64,000 nt of DNA, from contig CAJNOQ010000033.1 in assembly GCA_905250885.1 (NCBI GenBank), positions 8,431 to 72,430 on the forward strand, in the 5' to 3' direction. Origin of the DNA: Didymodactylos carnosus. Taxonomy: Eukaryota > Rotifera > Eurotatoria > Philodinida > Philodinidae. The notes under the pieces were generated by a model, which was given only the letters and a program-made list of their open reading frames with translations, had not been told where the DNA came from and made no database searches. Below, one piece after another: positions 26,967 to 39,727 of the stretch. Positions within the stretch are counted from its first letter, which is position 1, and each line of letters starts with the position of its first letter. The translations under genes were made by a program, and so were the position numbers.

Positions 26967-29029
26967 TTGATAAATATTGATTATCACAAGTACTTAATTC
27001 ACATGTTTCATGAGTTAGCTTGAATATGAAATTCATATTCTCTCAATTCACAGTAAAATTTCGTTATAAAACTGATAGCAAAATAACTCTAATTCATGAA
27101 GAACTTGGTCTCATACTTCAAGATTGCCGGAAAGGTAGAATCATTCATCCATCTATTATGTTATAAAGGTAGAATAATCCAAACATCTAGTTCAAACTAG
27201 ATTGAATATGTTTAAGCTTTATTTATTTAATATTAGAATAAAAATAATCGTTTTGTTTGAGAAGTTTAACATGTTAAGAGCACTGTTTCTCTCTCTAACT
27301 TTAAAACGAGTATGGATTCAAAATCCTTTGATTAACTATAGTTGTTAAATACCTAGTAGAACAGATGCTGACTTCCTGAGGTCCTCATGGTGTAAAAGAT
27401 TTTCTACTTCCAAAGTTATAATTTAAATAATGTAAAACTCAGATAATGTAACCAACTACCTTCAAAGATACAACTGTCTTCTAAAGATCTGGTAAAAACG
27501 CATCAGACGGTGAGAGAATTTTTCAGAGATATGTCACGGTACCTAAATATACTCTGAAGAATGTAACCTTCAGCACAATAAAGAGACTACATTTATGTTT
27601 TAAAATTGCTTAGATTTAGTGAGTGAAACCTGCTCTCTGTCAAATAGTGTTCAAATGGAGAGGAATTTTGTTATTAACAGAACGATTCAAAGTTCGAATT
27701 TTATGATAGAGTTCTTTATAAATTCTAACAACGTTTGGGACAAATAATACATGTTTTTCGTTTAGTTACACGAATTTAATAAATACGTAATCTTTCTTGG
27801 ATCAATAATGGTTGCATCATGTTGTTATCCTCGCTTTTTATTGTATATATCCAATATATCACTGTCCAATCTTACACTGAATTCATTATAAAAGTTTATT
27901 GTTAGACAAATAGCACAATACCTTGGACAAATTGGTGATGAATGCGAACTAGACCGCAAAAATATGCTCGAGTTATCAATATGGAAAGTATTATCCAAAG
28001 TTACAGCACACATGAAATACATTTCACGGCGTCCTTTTACAATCGTTAACATCTTCGTTATTCGAATTACACGTATATCCTCAGTACTTGCTTTTTTCGT
28101 AACGTAGTCTAAACATCTATTTTTTTATGACACTGTAATATTTTACATTGAAGAGATAGATACATACAATATCCTTTATTTTTTCGTTTAATTGTGATGA
28201 TGGTAGAACGTACAGAGGTAGACAACAGGTGGCAGTAGCGATCGTTTGCTTCTTGAAAATGAAAAAATTTATTAGCATAGCGGATTTTTACGTTGACTGT
28301 ACATGGCGACAAACAAACGAATCAAAGTTTTGTGTGACTAACAGATTTTACAATAGAAGAAAAAAATGTACTTATATGAACTCACACACCATAAGATTGA
28401 TAGGAGGTTGTTGATCGAAAGTTTACTTTACTTTGAAATCCACTATGGAAGATTTCTTGTCGTTTTCTTCGACTAACAACGTATGAGTAATGGAAAGTCG
28501 CATATTTCTCCAAATCATTGATTTACCATTTCTAATCTGTATTTTGATCGAGTTATGATCGATAAACAGGTCAATAATAGATTTCTAGATGTACCATTTT
28601 TATTTAATATGTTACCTTTCTTAGTTCATATTGATTGTATTTCTGCTTTTTCAAACTCTGTACCGTAACAAAAGCAGTAATTTAGTATCCATATTTCTTG
28701 ATTCATAAGAGATTGAGTAAAATTGGCTACTTTTGTTTATCTTTTCACACGTGACGCATGGACGTCCTGATGGTCTGACTTTTATTGAAACTTAAAATTT
28801 CTTTTGCAGAAGTAGTGTAAAAGTTTAATATTTTCACTTCTTTCAGTAGTCAAAAATCACAAATTTTCAAAGGCTCTTAGGAATGAAAAATTATTTTTCG
28901 ATCATTGAGCATACCACCTATCATCTGCTATCTAGGACCAGAAACAGGCTGTTTGAGAAGTAGATCACTTGTAATTTTTTTTCCGATGAATTTCTTATTG
29001 AAAGTACTTTTATTTTTAGATAGCTGATA

Positions 29030-31619
29030 ATGGATACAAATACTTCTACTTTTATCGATGTTTCTCCACCGTCATCGATTAAATCAGAGCCACCAACTGG
29101 AACGTTACATAATCCAGTGTATCCATCCGATTTTCGTGATCACAGTCCATCATTTCTCGATATGCTTGGTATTCCGATTGAAAGTGATATTAATAATAGT
29201 CATGATGGTCAACAAAATTATGCTAACGATGGAAACGAGCAGATGTTTGGGGGATACTCAGCTCCTACCATTCCCATGTTTATTAATATGGGCTATCAGG
29301 ATAATATAGACGATATTGCATTTGCCCCAACAACAACAAATACGATTTCACGTTCTTTAGCTTCCATCGATGTCGAAAATTTACCCACAACTACGTCTAC
29401 AATTAGACAGCGTCCACATTATCATCATTTCCCACATCATCAACAATTTAACAGATATCCGTATGTTCAACGTGCACCAAGAATGGTACGGCAAGCAACT
29501 TTACCATCAAATTTAGACAATTTAGCTTTGATCGAACATTGTCCACAGCCACGACGCTCCTATTATGCATTAAGACGACAGCGAATTCCAGTAGCGCCTC
29601 CAATGCCAAAACATTTATATTATTCCGGTCATGCACATTGGAAAGCGCCCGTTCCATTGGATGATGAAGAAGAAGCAGAAGGTAAGTTGACGTTATACTT
29701 CTTTAAACACCATTATATTGTGATAATAGTTAGAAACAAAACAGATCATTTTTCACGTATTGTGATTGTCTGCTTGAAAGAAATGTATTGTCAATATTTT
29801 TCTGTAATCTTGTGAACCAAAACCGCGTACAATGCATGACATTTTGTACTTTTTGGGAGTAAAATTCTCCAAATGAAAGTATTAGACGAAATAATTTATC
29901 GTCTGATGATATTTGTTTAAGTAATGCGTTTTTACATTAGAAAAGTTTGAGTGCATGTTGAAATTATAACCGTAATATTTCTCAGACGCATGCCTATTGT
30001 CTGATAATCACTAGAATTTATTTTCAAATGCATTTCATAAAACATGTGTCACGATGATAATTTCTTGTGATTAAGTAAAGCACTGCTTTATATTTTAAAA
30101 AAATCTTAAAAGATTATTTACTGCACATTATCTAGTTACATAATGCTTGTTTATTCTTTTATCTTACAGCATTTTCCTCGGATAATACAAAATGTTGTTT
30201 AGGCATTTTATCATTTAGTAAACATCGTAGTTCAGATACCATTGCCCGTCGCCAATCTTTTTCGGGTTCAAAATCATCTAGTTCAATAATATCTGTTTGT
30301 AAACGATCACAATCAGTTACCATTACGACTGGTAATTGTGTTGAAATGTATGTAGCTTGTGTTATCTGACTAGATGCAAGAGATGATTCAGATGTATCAG
30401 TAGTTGTTGAATAACGTTTTAACATACGATTATAAAATCGAGTAGTACATGTTAATGGACGTGATGATTGTATTGATGTTGAGTCATTTAATTTTTTTTG
30501 TACATTTTGAAGTGTTTGAATATCAGATAAATGATTTGTATGTACAGGTGTTGATGGTGGTGCAATTATTTTCTCATGTAAATCAATCGATGATGCTATT
30601 GTCGATTGTGAATAGGCAAAATTTCGACAAGCAGGATAATATAAAGATTTTGTTCTCGTATCAATTGATGATGTTAATGTTGAATTTGAATAACCATAAT
30701 TTCTATAGCCAGATGGATAAAAATTATAACTATTAATTAATGTTGTATCGTTACTATTTGGTCCAAATACAGCCGTATGTACATCTTCTTCTTCTTCTGG
30801 TATTTGTTCACTTACGGGTTTTCTTATAGTTTCACTTATCACATCAACTGTTTTATCTGAAAGATATGATAGTGCAGTATAAACGCTTGTTCGTTCATCA
30901 TCAACATCATTATCATCATTTGAAAGTGTTGATGATTTTTGTTGTTCAAGTGAATGTTGTGGTTGTTGTTTACGAAATCGAAAATATGTTTTAGATGGTT
31001 TAAAATGTCGATATGATTGAATACAAATAAATATAATAGCCATTATAAACCATAATGTTGATATTGAACCAAATAATATTACAACTCGTTTTCCCACACT
31101 AAGATGATAATAATATTGATGATAATGACTTGTTGATGTCGATGTAGGTAATGTTGTTGTTAAATTTTGAGTGACAATCAATGAAATATGAGCAGTTGAT
31201 GATACGTTAGTTTCTGATATATCCATTAATATTGTTGTCATCAGTATCATCATTATATTTAAAAGAATGTTGATATTTTGATCTGTTGGTATTTTTCGTT
31301 TAAATAAATGGTTTTCTTCTTCCTTCTATCGAATAAAAAAAGAAAAAAAAAAAAAAAAGAAGAAGATGAATATTGGTCACAAGAGACCTGTTTATTTCAA
31401 TCAAGCATATTATAAACCGAAGCGAAATGTAATTGTTCTTTTTTTTTGCTTAAATTTTTACCTCGTTTCATTTTTAATTTATTCGATCGAAAATTGATCC
31501 CATCTAAAACATCGATCAACGACAAATATAATCTTGAATAAAAAAATGAATATATTTATATATATATATATGCCGTCACATCCTCCAAGGTTATCGAAGT
31601 TAATTGAACAATGAGCATA

Positions 31620-31654
<35 letters not shown>

Positions 31655-34600
31655 TTAAAGAAATAACAAAAACACCACAATCATTTCCTCTGCTTACAAT
31701 ATGTATAATATCATATGTCAAAAAAGCGTATTTGTGACTATCTCAATTAAGAAAAAACAAAGTAAAAGTAGTATGAATGACTTTGTTTTTCAAAAACACA
31801 AGTGCAAATATGCCGATGATGTTGACATTTATTTACTTTCAACTTATGTGTAGATGTGTTGTTACATTATTTTTTATATTGATTGACTGATTAACATTTG
31901 TCTCTCTTTCGCTCGTTTATTTTCCTAACTATTTTCCTTCTTCAATTTTTTTTTTTGTTGTACTAACGGAAGGAAAAATTAGGACTGATAATAATAATAA
32001 TAATAGTAATGGTGCAATATAGTTATTTATCTTGGAACAACCTGAGAAAATATTCATAAAAAATAAAAATAAAAAAAAGATAGAAAGAGACTTAGAAAAA
32101 AGAGAGAGAAAGAGTATGTGTAATCACTTGATAATCATAAAATAAAGTCGTGCAACACAGTGGCTTTTTGTTGAGTTTCGTGCATTAGGCAATATATTGT
32201 CACTTTTTTTTTTTGTTCCAAAAGTACCCACTTAAAATGGACCATATAAACCGCTAAGGACTTTCCAAGACATAGAAGAAAAAAAAATTATTTAACATTT
32301 CTAACAACATGTATAGTTAGATTGACATAACTTACTTACCTCCAACCTTTATTTCGTATCCTAAACTGTTCATTATTTTAGTTATCACAGATTTTCTTCT
32401 TCTTTATTTTTTGATTATTATTGTCATACGAGAGTAAAGACTGTTTTTTTTTGCTATTTAAGATTACTAAAAATGACATATTTTCTTAATTCTTTACAAT
32501 AAATTTGTTTCTTACGTTTTTTTCTTTGTATACTAAACATATCGTCTTGTATGTTTTAGTAGTTAATTTTTTAGTACAAACAACATAATTTATTTTTCCA
32601 ATAAAAGTGAACTACTTAATTTTCTTTATATAATAAAAGAAATAATAGGATAGAATTGTAATTACAAACAATGACATTCGCTTTTCTTGTCGTCGAACAA
32701 TAGTAAACATACTTATTTTTTTTATTTTTATCGAGTGACAAGGTATTGTATCTTTAAATATATTTACTTGTTTTTTCCTATGATTTTATATCACCTGTTC
32801 AAGAGATATACGTTCAATGATATGCAAAACAAAAAAAAAAAGAAAGATAACATATTGTTCGTTTTACAATGTCTTTTCGTTCTTTTTCAATGTAAATATT
32901 TATATGTAATTCGATTTTTTTCTCTCTCTCGATACATACAGGGAAGTTCAGTTTACAATATTGTTAATTATCTTTTTGAAATCGTGAGGACAGGTAATTG
33001 AGAAAATCGATGAGCAGAAAAAAACAATTATCTATTACGTGTGATTGTTGGATAAATTCATTATAAATAAATAGATATTTTCCATTATTGTTTGTCCCTG
33101 ATGTTTTGTATTATACTGCACTTTGTCCAATATTATACAAGACTCGTGCAATGTACATCTTATCACTAAAATAAGATAGTATTTGGCAATGATAAAGAAA
33201 AAAAAAAAAAAAACTTACATGGATGAAATAAAGAATTTGGCAAGTCGATGAAACAAGTTTCTTATGATATTGGGAGATAGTTGGCCATGAGAAAAAGTCC
33301 ATTTCTGAGCTGTATTGAATAATGACAATGATGTTAGTTGTTCTTTATACGTGTTTATGTATTTCTTTTTGGTGGAATGACAAATCAAATGTAATTATAT
33401 GACTGTTTGTTGCAATAATAGAAAATTTTCTTTTTTATTACAATTACATTTGAAGTGATTGATGATGATAGTTGGATTTATTATCCTATAACTCGTGCGT
33501 TACTTACAAGGCTAATACTTTTCTTTTCATTCTTTTCTTTATGAACATATATAAATCTCGTTGTTTTTTGGTCACTTAGGTGAAACAAAGGAAAACGGAA
33601 ACACCTCTGCACAAACAAGAATATCCTATATAGAATCAGAACATCAATCAGATGTAAAGGCATAAACGATAAAATGACAAAAGAATCAACAAAAAAAAGT
33701 TTTTGTCAACTGAATCTCTCACAAAGTGTGTTATTCCTATTTTAGTATGTAGTAATAATGAATATATGTTAAAACAAAACATATTTATATCAAATCTGAC
33801 AACTGTCAGTCAAATAGTATTCGCTTTAGGATGAAAAAATGTAACAGCCTATGCATAAGTTTTGAAAAAAATGTCGAACGCTATTTGTTCATATTTCTAC
33901 TATTCTAGAGATTTTGCTTTTTTTTTGTTTGAAAGAGCAAAGTCTGAACTACAAAATGTGCATCAAACAAAATTTTCTCTCGTAAAACTTCAAAAACTAA
34001 ACATCACTAAAAATGTTCTGGTAAAATCTTACTAAAACATGTCAAGAAAATCTTTTCGATGGTGTCAAAACTAATAGATGATGTCGTCTTTTACAAATAC
34101 CTCTTTCAGCAGAGGCGTCACATAAAACAGGAAGTAAATGAGATTAGATTTTAGTTTACATAAGATTGTTAAAAATTGAATGGAAATCAAGACAGTTCAA
34201 AAATTGGAAAAAATTTATCTGTTAATTCAAGAACTGACAATTAATGGTAACTAATTGATTCTTCACGAAAACCAAATAAAAAGAAAATCTATTTGAATAT
34301 CTATGTTTGAAAGAGAGTTTCAAACACTGTTAGATGTAATAATCATTCATTCTTCAAACTTACCTTTAAACAAGAAAAGAACCGTTTCGAAGAAGATAGA
34401 GAGTGGATATTTTGACAAATTACCAGAACATTTTTAGTGATGTTTAGTTTTTGAACTTTTTCTCAATAAAGCTTTGCAAGAGAAAATTTTGTTTGATGCA
34501 CATTTGTAGTTCAGACTTTGCTTTTTCAAACAAAAAAAAGCGAGATCTCCAGAATAGTGGAAATATGAACAAATAGCGTTCGACATTTTTTTCAAAACTT

Positions 34601-37600
34601 ATGCATAGGCCGTTAAAATAAAACTTTAGACGAAACTTTATGATTCATTACATATCGCTGGAAGTGCAGCCGTAGCCCTTAACGTCAACTGATCTAACCG
34701 TTGCGTTTCGTTGACGCTTCCTCAAAATCAGCTTGTCAGAAGACTCAAATTCGATATCTAAGATTGATCATTATTTTTGAAGTAATGATTCAAACGAATT
34801 GACTTCAATTAATGAGGTTTGCTAGAGGTCACTGAAGACCCGATTGTCAACTTCTTCTAACAACAACTTTTTTATAGTGAATAAAACTGCTTTTAACATT
34901 TTTTTCTCACTATAATAGTTTTTCACATTTTATTTCACTATTCTTGTTCGAAGAGCCATTCCGTACTTTGAAGTGTTAAAATAGTCAATCAGTCAATCAA
35001 ATCAATCTTAGATATCGAATTTTAGTCTTCTGACAAGCTGACTTTCAAGAAACGTCAACGAACCGCAACGGTTAGGCCAGTTAACATTGTCAGCGTTCAA
35101 AGACTACGGCTACATCCCTATATACTGCAAACTCTTTTTCCATCATTTTTTCGCACTTGTATTGGTCAAGAAAAAGTATAGTTCACAGTTCCGGATTCTA
35201 GCTAAGAAGTCGTTTCAGAATTTCTTGTACAAAAAACACGTTCTTTGGATATCACACCACTTTTTGAATAGCAAGTTCTTTACAAAAATGATTCATTCTT
35301 ATGTAAGACTTTTATTATGCGTCCATAGTCTACCTTGTTCCTAGAGTGAGCCTTTGTCATTTTAGAGAATTCTTCGTTTTGTTATCTATTGCCCTTTGTA
35401 GAAAACTATGGATAATAATCCACAAACTATCAATAACTAACTCATATAAATGAGCTTCTCCGTTTTATTTGTTGTCTTTTAGAAGATATACCATCAAAAA
35501 GTCGATGGGTGCTGATTCGAATCGTATTTTTCTTTTTTGCCATCGAATTTATGTATGCTGTGGAAACCGCATTAACTGTGCCGATTCTTCAGAAACTCCG
35601 AGTGCCAGAAAGGTAAGACTTTCATCCTTTTTAACTAAATCAGTTAGATCAATAGACTGCGTTGATTGATTGAGAGCGTTGCATATCGTTCTTATAAACA
35701 ACTAGATATGTGACTGCATGAAGAAATGGATTGTCAACTGTTAAACAATAGTAACTAACATTAGACTGATAACTAATGAGATTCCGAGTATTGCTTAAAA
35801 TAAGATAGTCTTTAGGTATCATTTACTTTTGCTTAATTATCTCAATATCATGACTATTTAATCATCTTTTAGTTTTTTCTCAATGGCATGGCTTATTTCA
35901 CCTGTGCTTGGTTTTTTCCTGCAACCACTAATCGGTGCATTTAGTGACAGTTGTAAATGTCGATGGGGTCGCAGGAGACCGTTTATATTGGCATTTGCTA
36001 TTGGTGAATAAAATAATTTTTACTCTGCTGTTTTTAATTATTAATCTGTATATAAATGTTTTAGGTGCCTATATCGGTGTCTTGTTACTTTTGAACGGTT
36101 CAGATTTAGGACTTTTATTTGGTGATGCTCATACAAAGGTACAATGCAGTGATACATTAAGTTACTTTCTAATATCCCTTCCCACATTAACTTTTCACAG
36201 CGTTGTAGATCCCGTATAAAGCTGTAATATTAACTGCCGTTGGTGTCACTTTGTTGGACTTTTGTGCCGATTCAGCAGGTAACATAACTCTGCCGTCAAC
36301 TCTCATTCGTTATGTTTAAAACAACAGGTGTATTCTTATAGACGCTCCAATTCGTGCATATCTTATTGATAATACCAATTCAGCTGATCAAGAACGTGGT
36401 TTTAATCTCCATGCTATGCTCGGAGGTAATTTAATGTTAAAATATTAGTTGTAGTCTTAATAGAATGGCATTCGTTGATTTGTTGCAGGCACTGGAGGAG
36501 GACTTGGTTTTCTAGTTGGTGCGTTACCTTGGGAGAATTTTTCAACTATTACACGAATCGGTGGTGAAACCCGCATTATCTTTATAATAGCAACGGTTAT
36601 TTTTGTTATTGGATCGATCTCAACGTTGACGAGTGTCAAGGAAGAACCACTATCATCGACGACATCCTACAGTGATTCAGCAAGTGTTGAGAACGAGGAA
36701 GATGATGAAACAGATAACGAAAGACAACCATTGATTCGTCGTATTTCTCCAACTACAAGTTCTGAACGCTTAGCGCCTGCGAAACAATCAATTGGCACAT
36801 ATTTGAATGAAATAAAAAACGATGAATTTTTTGAAGTTGACATTATTTCGGGAGAAAAAGTGCCTCTTGATCAAAGACATGATAGTGAACATACAGATGA
36901 GGATTTAATGAAAACAATTGAAAAATCTATAGCATTAAACGAAGCATTCAACGAAAATCAAGACCTGACGAATGCACCTGTTCCAACACAAGCATTTGCA
37001 GCAGAATTAAAACAAAAAGCAAAATTAGTCAAACTGGGTACCAGTTTTTTATTCAAGTCTCGATTTACAAAACATGTATGACTCTATTATTTTTCAGGTC
37101 TTATGCGTCGTAAAGCGGACGAAACTGATGTCGAAGAAGTTGATGAAAAAGATCGTGTAACTGTTCGTGCGTTATTCAAATCAATGTTACGTGTATGTCA
37201 ATAAAAATTAGTCATTGGCTATTTCTCTTTATTGTTTTAATTAATTAGATGCCTGCACCTTTGTGGAAATTAATGATATGTCAAGTAATTGGATGGATAG
37301 GTTATTTTGCAACACATCTCTATTTTACCGATTTTATGGCACAAGTACGTATATTCACTTCCTGATCAAAATATGTTCGCATAATTTTTATTTCGTTTAT
37401 TTTTTTTAAAATAAAGGTTGTCTATGGAGCATCATCAGAATCAGATCCACTTTACAACAAAGGTGTTAAAATGGGATGTTGGGGATTATTTCTGTATGCA
37501 GCAAGTAGTGCCGCTTATGCATGTAAGTGTTTTGACCAATGCTTCGTATAAAAAGAGATCTTGTTCCACAGCCGGGGTGTTCTAGGAATGAGCTTCGTAC

Positions 37601-38287
37601 CTTACTCGGCACAGTCGTATGTGTTAAAGTATCATTTTAACCATTTTAGTTTGCCTTGAACGATGGCTAAGTAACATATTTGACCAGAAAACACTCTATT
37701 TTATTGGCTACTTTATCTATGCTTGTGGATGTATCGTCAATTTTTATGTTCATAATGTCGTTGTTAACTTACTGATGTGTATCACATGTAAATATCTGAA
37801 AAAAACACTAATACGAAGATTCTATATATTCATAGTGATTCTTTTTTTAGTTGGTGTATTAGTTGTTACATTGAACACATTACCTTACCATATGTTATCA
37901 CAATTTCATACAGATGAAAAGGTATATTAAGTACTTTAATGATCAATGCTTAGAAAAAAACTATTGTTTTAAAACTATAATAAAAACATTTTTTCATCAA
38001 AGAAAGCATTTTAGTTCATTATGTATATATTGTAGCTTATCGATTTGTAGATTAGAAAATATTTTTTTTCTTCTTTTTAGTACGTAAATCATGCTCAAGA
38101 TGGCTCAAAAAGAGGAATTGGAGTTGATTGTTCTTTATTGAATACTTGTTATTTTCTTGGTGAATTTGTTATGGCAATAAGTTTAGGTCCTCTTGTCGAC
38201 AAATTTGGTGTTAATGTTATTTTTTTAATTGGCGCATTATTTAGTTTAATCGGTAATTTATGTATGTCATATCTATTTTATTATTGA
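29030..38287 (+). CDS. SLC45: SLC45-family sugar/proton transporter (MFS)
   Basis: Thirteen exons give 800 residues: 29030-29681, 35483-35612, 35873-36003, 36065-36138, 36209-36278, 36342-36425, 36489-37037, 37098-37192, 37249-37344, 37417-37522, 37650-37787, 37851-37921, 38081-38287. The family imports sugars with protons across the plasma or vesicle membrane. Diagnostic segments are [19 protein letters not shown] for helix 1, the loop motif [33 protein letters not shown] and [18 protein letters not shown] near the end. Exon 7 carries a long acidic, Ser-rich central cytoplasmic loop (about residues 415-590) typical of SLC45A1/A4-like proteins, with ERQPLIRR resembling a sorting signal. The N-terminal cytoplasmic region is about 217 residues, long for the family. 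The start is the first ATG after an in-frame TAG at 29021. Exon 1 ends GAA G|GTAAGT and joins exon 2 to read [12 protein letters not shown]; this join across a 5.8-kb intron rests on phase and the lack of any nearer start. The core family call is very secure; exon 1 is less so. Confidence 0.88.
30150..30155 (-). terminator. poly(A) signal AATAAA of nested antisense gene
   Basis: TTTATT on the plus strand reads AATAAA on the minus strand, immediately after the stop of the 364-aa gene. Position and orientation fit a very short 3' UTR. Confidence 0.5.
30159..31253 (-). CDS. intronless single-pass membrane protein nested antisense in SLC45 intron 1
   Basis: A single open frame of 364 residues. 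A short N-terminal part carries N-glycosylation motifs (NVSS, NLTT), then one hydrophobic segment at about residues 56-79 ([20 protein letters not shown]). The basic run YRHFKPSK follows, so the long tail should be cytoplasmic. The tail is Ser/Thr-rich, with an acidic patch (EEEEDVH) and Tyr/Asn-rich repeats of the type [20 protein letters not shown] and [15 protein letters not shown] (residues about 188-230). AATAAA on the minus strand at 30155-30150 lies four bases after the stop, so the 3' UTR is probably very short. I do not recognise a family. A small channel or receptor accessory subunit is possible but unproven. Length, intact frame and a proper topology argue for a real gene. Confidence 0.65.
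   Translation of the reverse strand: MMILMTTILMDISETNVSSTAHISLIVTQNLTTTLPTSTSTSHYHQYYYHLSVGKRVVILFGSISTLWFIMAIIFICIQSYRHFKPSKTYFRFRKQQPQHSLEQQKSSTLSNDDNDVDDERTSVYTALSYLSDKTVDVISETIRKPVSEQIPEEEEDVHTAVFGPNSNDTTLINSYNFYPSGYRNYGYSNSTLTSSIDTRTKSLYYPACRNFAYSQSTIASSIDLHEKIIAPPSTPVHTNHLSDIQTLQNVQKKLNDSTSIQSSRPLTCTTRFYNRMLKRYSTTTDTSESSLASSQITQATYISTQLPVVMVTDCDRLQTDIIELDDFEPEKDWRRAMVSELRCLLNDKMPKQHFVLSEENAVR
31254..33841. other. intronic stretch upstream of nested gene, no gene seen
   Basis: Part of SLC45 intron 1 and probable promoter side of the nested minus-strand gene. It holds AT microsatellites near 31556-31570 and 31617-31635, long T tracts, and short open frames of low complexity (for example 32687-33001) with no family features. 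Confidence 0.5.
33842..34616. mobile_element. long-armed fold-back element in SLC45 intron 1
   Basis: The arms at 33842-34024 and 34420-34616 are inverted copies of about 185-195 bp. They share the terminus GCCTATGCATAAGTTTTGAA, then GTCGAACGCTATTTGTTCAT and, at the inner end, AACATTTTTAGTGATGTTTA. Termini read TAAC[A/G]GCC on each side, so a TA duplication of the Tc1/mariner type is possible. The core of about 395 bp is non-coding. Read as a non-autonomous DNA transposon. Confidence 0.85.
34661..35120. mobile_element. second fold-back element in SLC45 intron 1
   Basis: The arms at about 34661-34768 and 35001-35120 are inverted copies sharing CAGCTTGTCAGAAGACT, TCGATATCTAAGATTGAT, CTAACCGTTGCG and GCCGTAG. 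The element starts 44 bp after the end of the preceding one but has unrelated termini. Its core of about 230 bp is non-coding. A short open frame at 35087-35344 begins inside the right arm and is a by-product. Confidence 0.8.
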
Positions 38288-38889
38288 AAGTATAAATTGA
38301 TAAGTGGTAGTGGAATTTTGCATGTGCAATGTCCATAATTATTTTTATATCTCGTTTCGTTCATATTGTATTTGTAGTTTGTTTTTATGGCAGTGCTATT
38401 ATATATTTCATAAAACAAAATTGTTTATATATATTTTCTAATTCGTTTCGTTTTTTTATACCCATGTTTTTCACAATATCTATTTATTACAACCGTTGCT
38501 GTTTATTTATTTTTAGACATACGAATTTGTTTTTTTCTACGACATTTCACAATTATTTGTTACTTGTGATTTTATTGTCTTTCGGTTTGTCTGATAAACT
38601 GTATACTGCATTTTTCACACTCTCGGTGGTTTTGTTAATCTTTTCTTATTTTGTAAAGATTTGTTGTTAGTTTTGTTGATCTACCGCTCGTCATCTATTT
38701 CTTTCAAAAAGAATATGCTAGACTTTGATATGACACGATGATGTTGTTGGTGTTTTAATGGTCTTCATTTTTTATATCCGAAACGTCCATACGCTTATGA
38801 ACAATATTTTTAATCGGTTCAGCTCTAGTTTTCATTTTTTTTTTCCATTTTATAAAATAATTTTCGATTCATTTTGACATTATTTATTT

Positions 38890-38895
38890 AATAAA
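38890..38895 (+). terminator. candidate poly(A) signal of SLC45 gene
   Basis: AATAAA about 600 bp after the SLC45 stop, in a T-rich stretch. It is the first canonical hexamer I noted downstream. Confidence 0.35.
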
Positions 38896-39019
38896 AAATT
38901 CCAACAATCAATTCATAGTTTACACTGGACAGGTTTGTAAATTAATATTTAATTTCTTTTTCTTCCAACAGTAGACAATACAAACGAGAGCATGCACATA
39001 ACAAGTTGTATGACAAGAT

Positions 39020-39727
39020 CAAGGTTGGCAACTCTTCTGATTTTGGAGGTTTTTTCCGATTTTTAACCTTTTTAATTAGTGCTGAAAAAGATGGTTTCTG
39101 GGAAAAAGGCTGACGCAATATCTCCATGTATGTCTACACTACCTGAATTATTGGTTTAATTGGATGTGCTCGACTTCGATCATAACACTATTATTTTCAC
39201 GAATGAGAGGGTTGTTGATAATTAGATTGCAAGCGACCAGTTTGGAATACAAACAACACGTTTTAGATTAGCTCGTTTCTTAAATGTGACGGAATTGTCA
39301 ATTGACGTTGTGCGCGCTAAAGCTCTCATAGCTTCGGTTGAAAACAAAGAAAATAAAAGTAGAATGAAAAAACAAAAGGCATGTTTAACAAAGATTGATT
39401 GAGAGAACCAAAATATTCAGCATTTTTGCCAGCTTTAATTTTGTTTGCTTCAGCTTTTTGAATAACTAATCATGATGAAACTAAAGCAAGATGCTCAGCT
39501 TGTAACACGGACATTTCCGTTCGTGCTAGAGGAATGAGTGATTCAGATAAACATGTTAAAACTGTGAAATATCAAGATTTCATAAAAATTTTTTTGAATA
39601 GCACTTGTAATATTACTTGTGAACAATTTTACAATTCTATTTTGTCGAATACAGAGCTATTGAAAACAGTACGATCTCAACAGAAATATAAACATACTAA
39701 AGCAAAAGCACTGAGTATTGATTGAAA
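39020..39727 (+). mobile_element. decayed hAT-like element with zinc-finger coding fragment
   Basis: CAAGGTTGGCAAC at 39020-39032 resembles hAT terminal repeats of the CAGGGTTGGCAAC kind. Downstream, from about 39466, a frame reads ETKARCSACNTDISVRARGM then SDSDKHVKTVKYQDF, a C-x2-C...H-x4-K-type finger found at the N terminus of many hAT or BED/ZMYM-like proteins. An in-frame stop lies just upstream, and the frame stops at 39723-39725 before any transposase core, so it is a fragment. A matching right terminus was not found; a related GAGTTGGCAACT at about 40021 is in the same orientation. Confidence 0.5.

Larger units (their letters stand above)
23566..29029. other. gap between EGF-WD40 and SLC45 genes
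   Basis: No supported gene. The first kilobase is probably the EGF-WD40 3' UTR; AATAAA occurs at 24490-24495 and 24523-24528. The stretch also holds (TG)n near 24121, (ATT)n near 25407-25437, an AAGATCTTGA-rich inverted-repeat patch near 24890-25060, and two hairpins near 26752-26966. Short open frames around 26492-26927 overlap the hairpins and show no family features. Confidence 0.6.

Noticed and set aside
38329-38670. Hydrophobic 113-residue frame after SLC45
   Set aside because: T-rich 3' UTR; poly-Phe/Ile translation, no start context.
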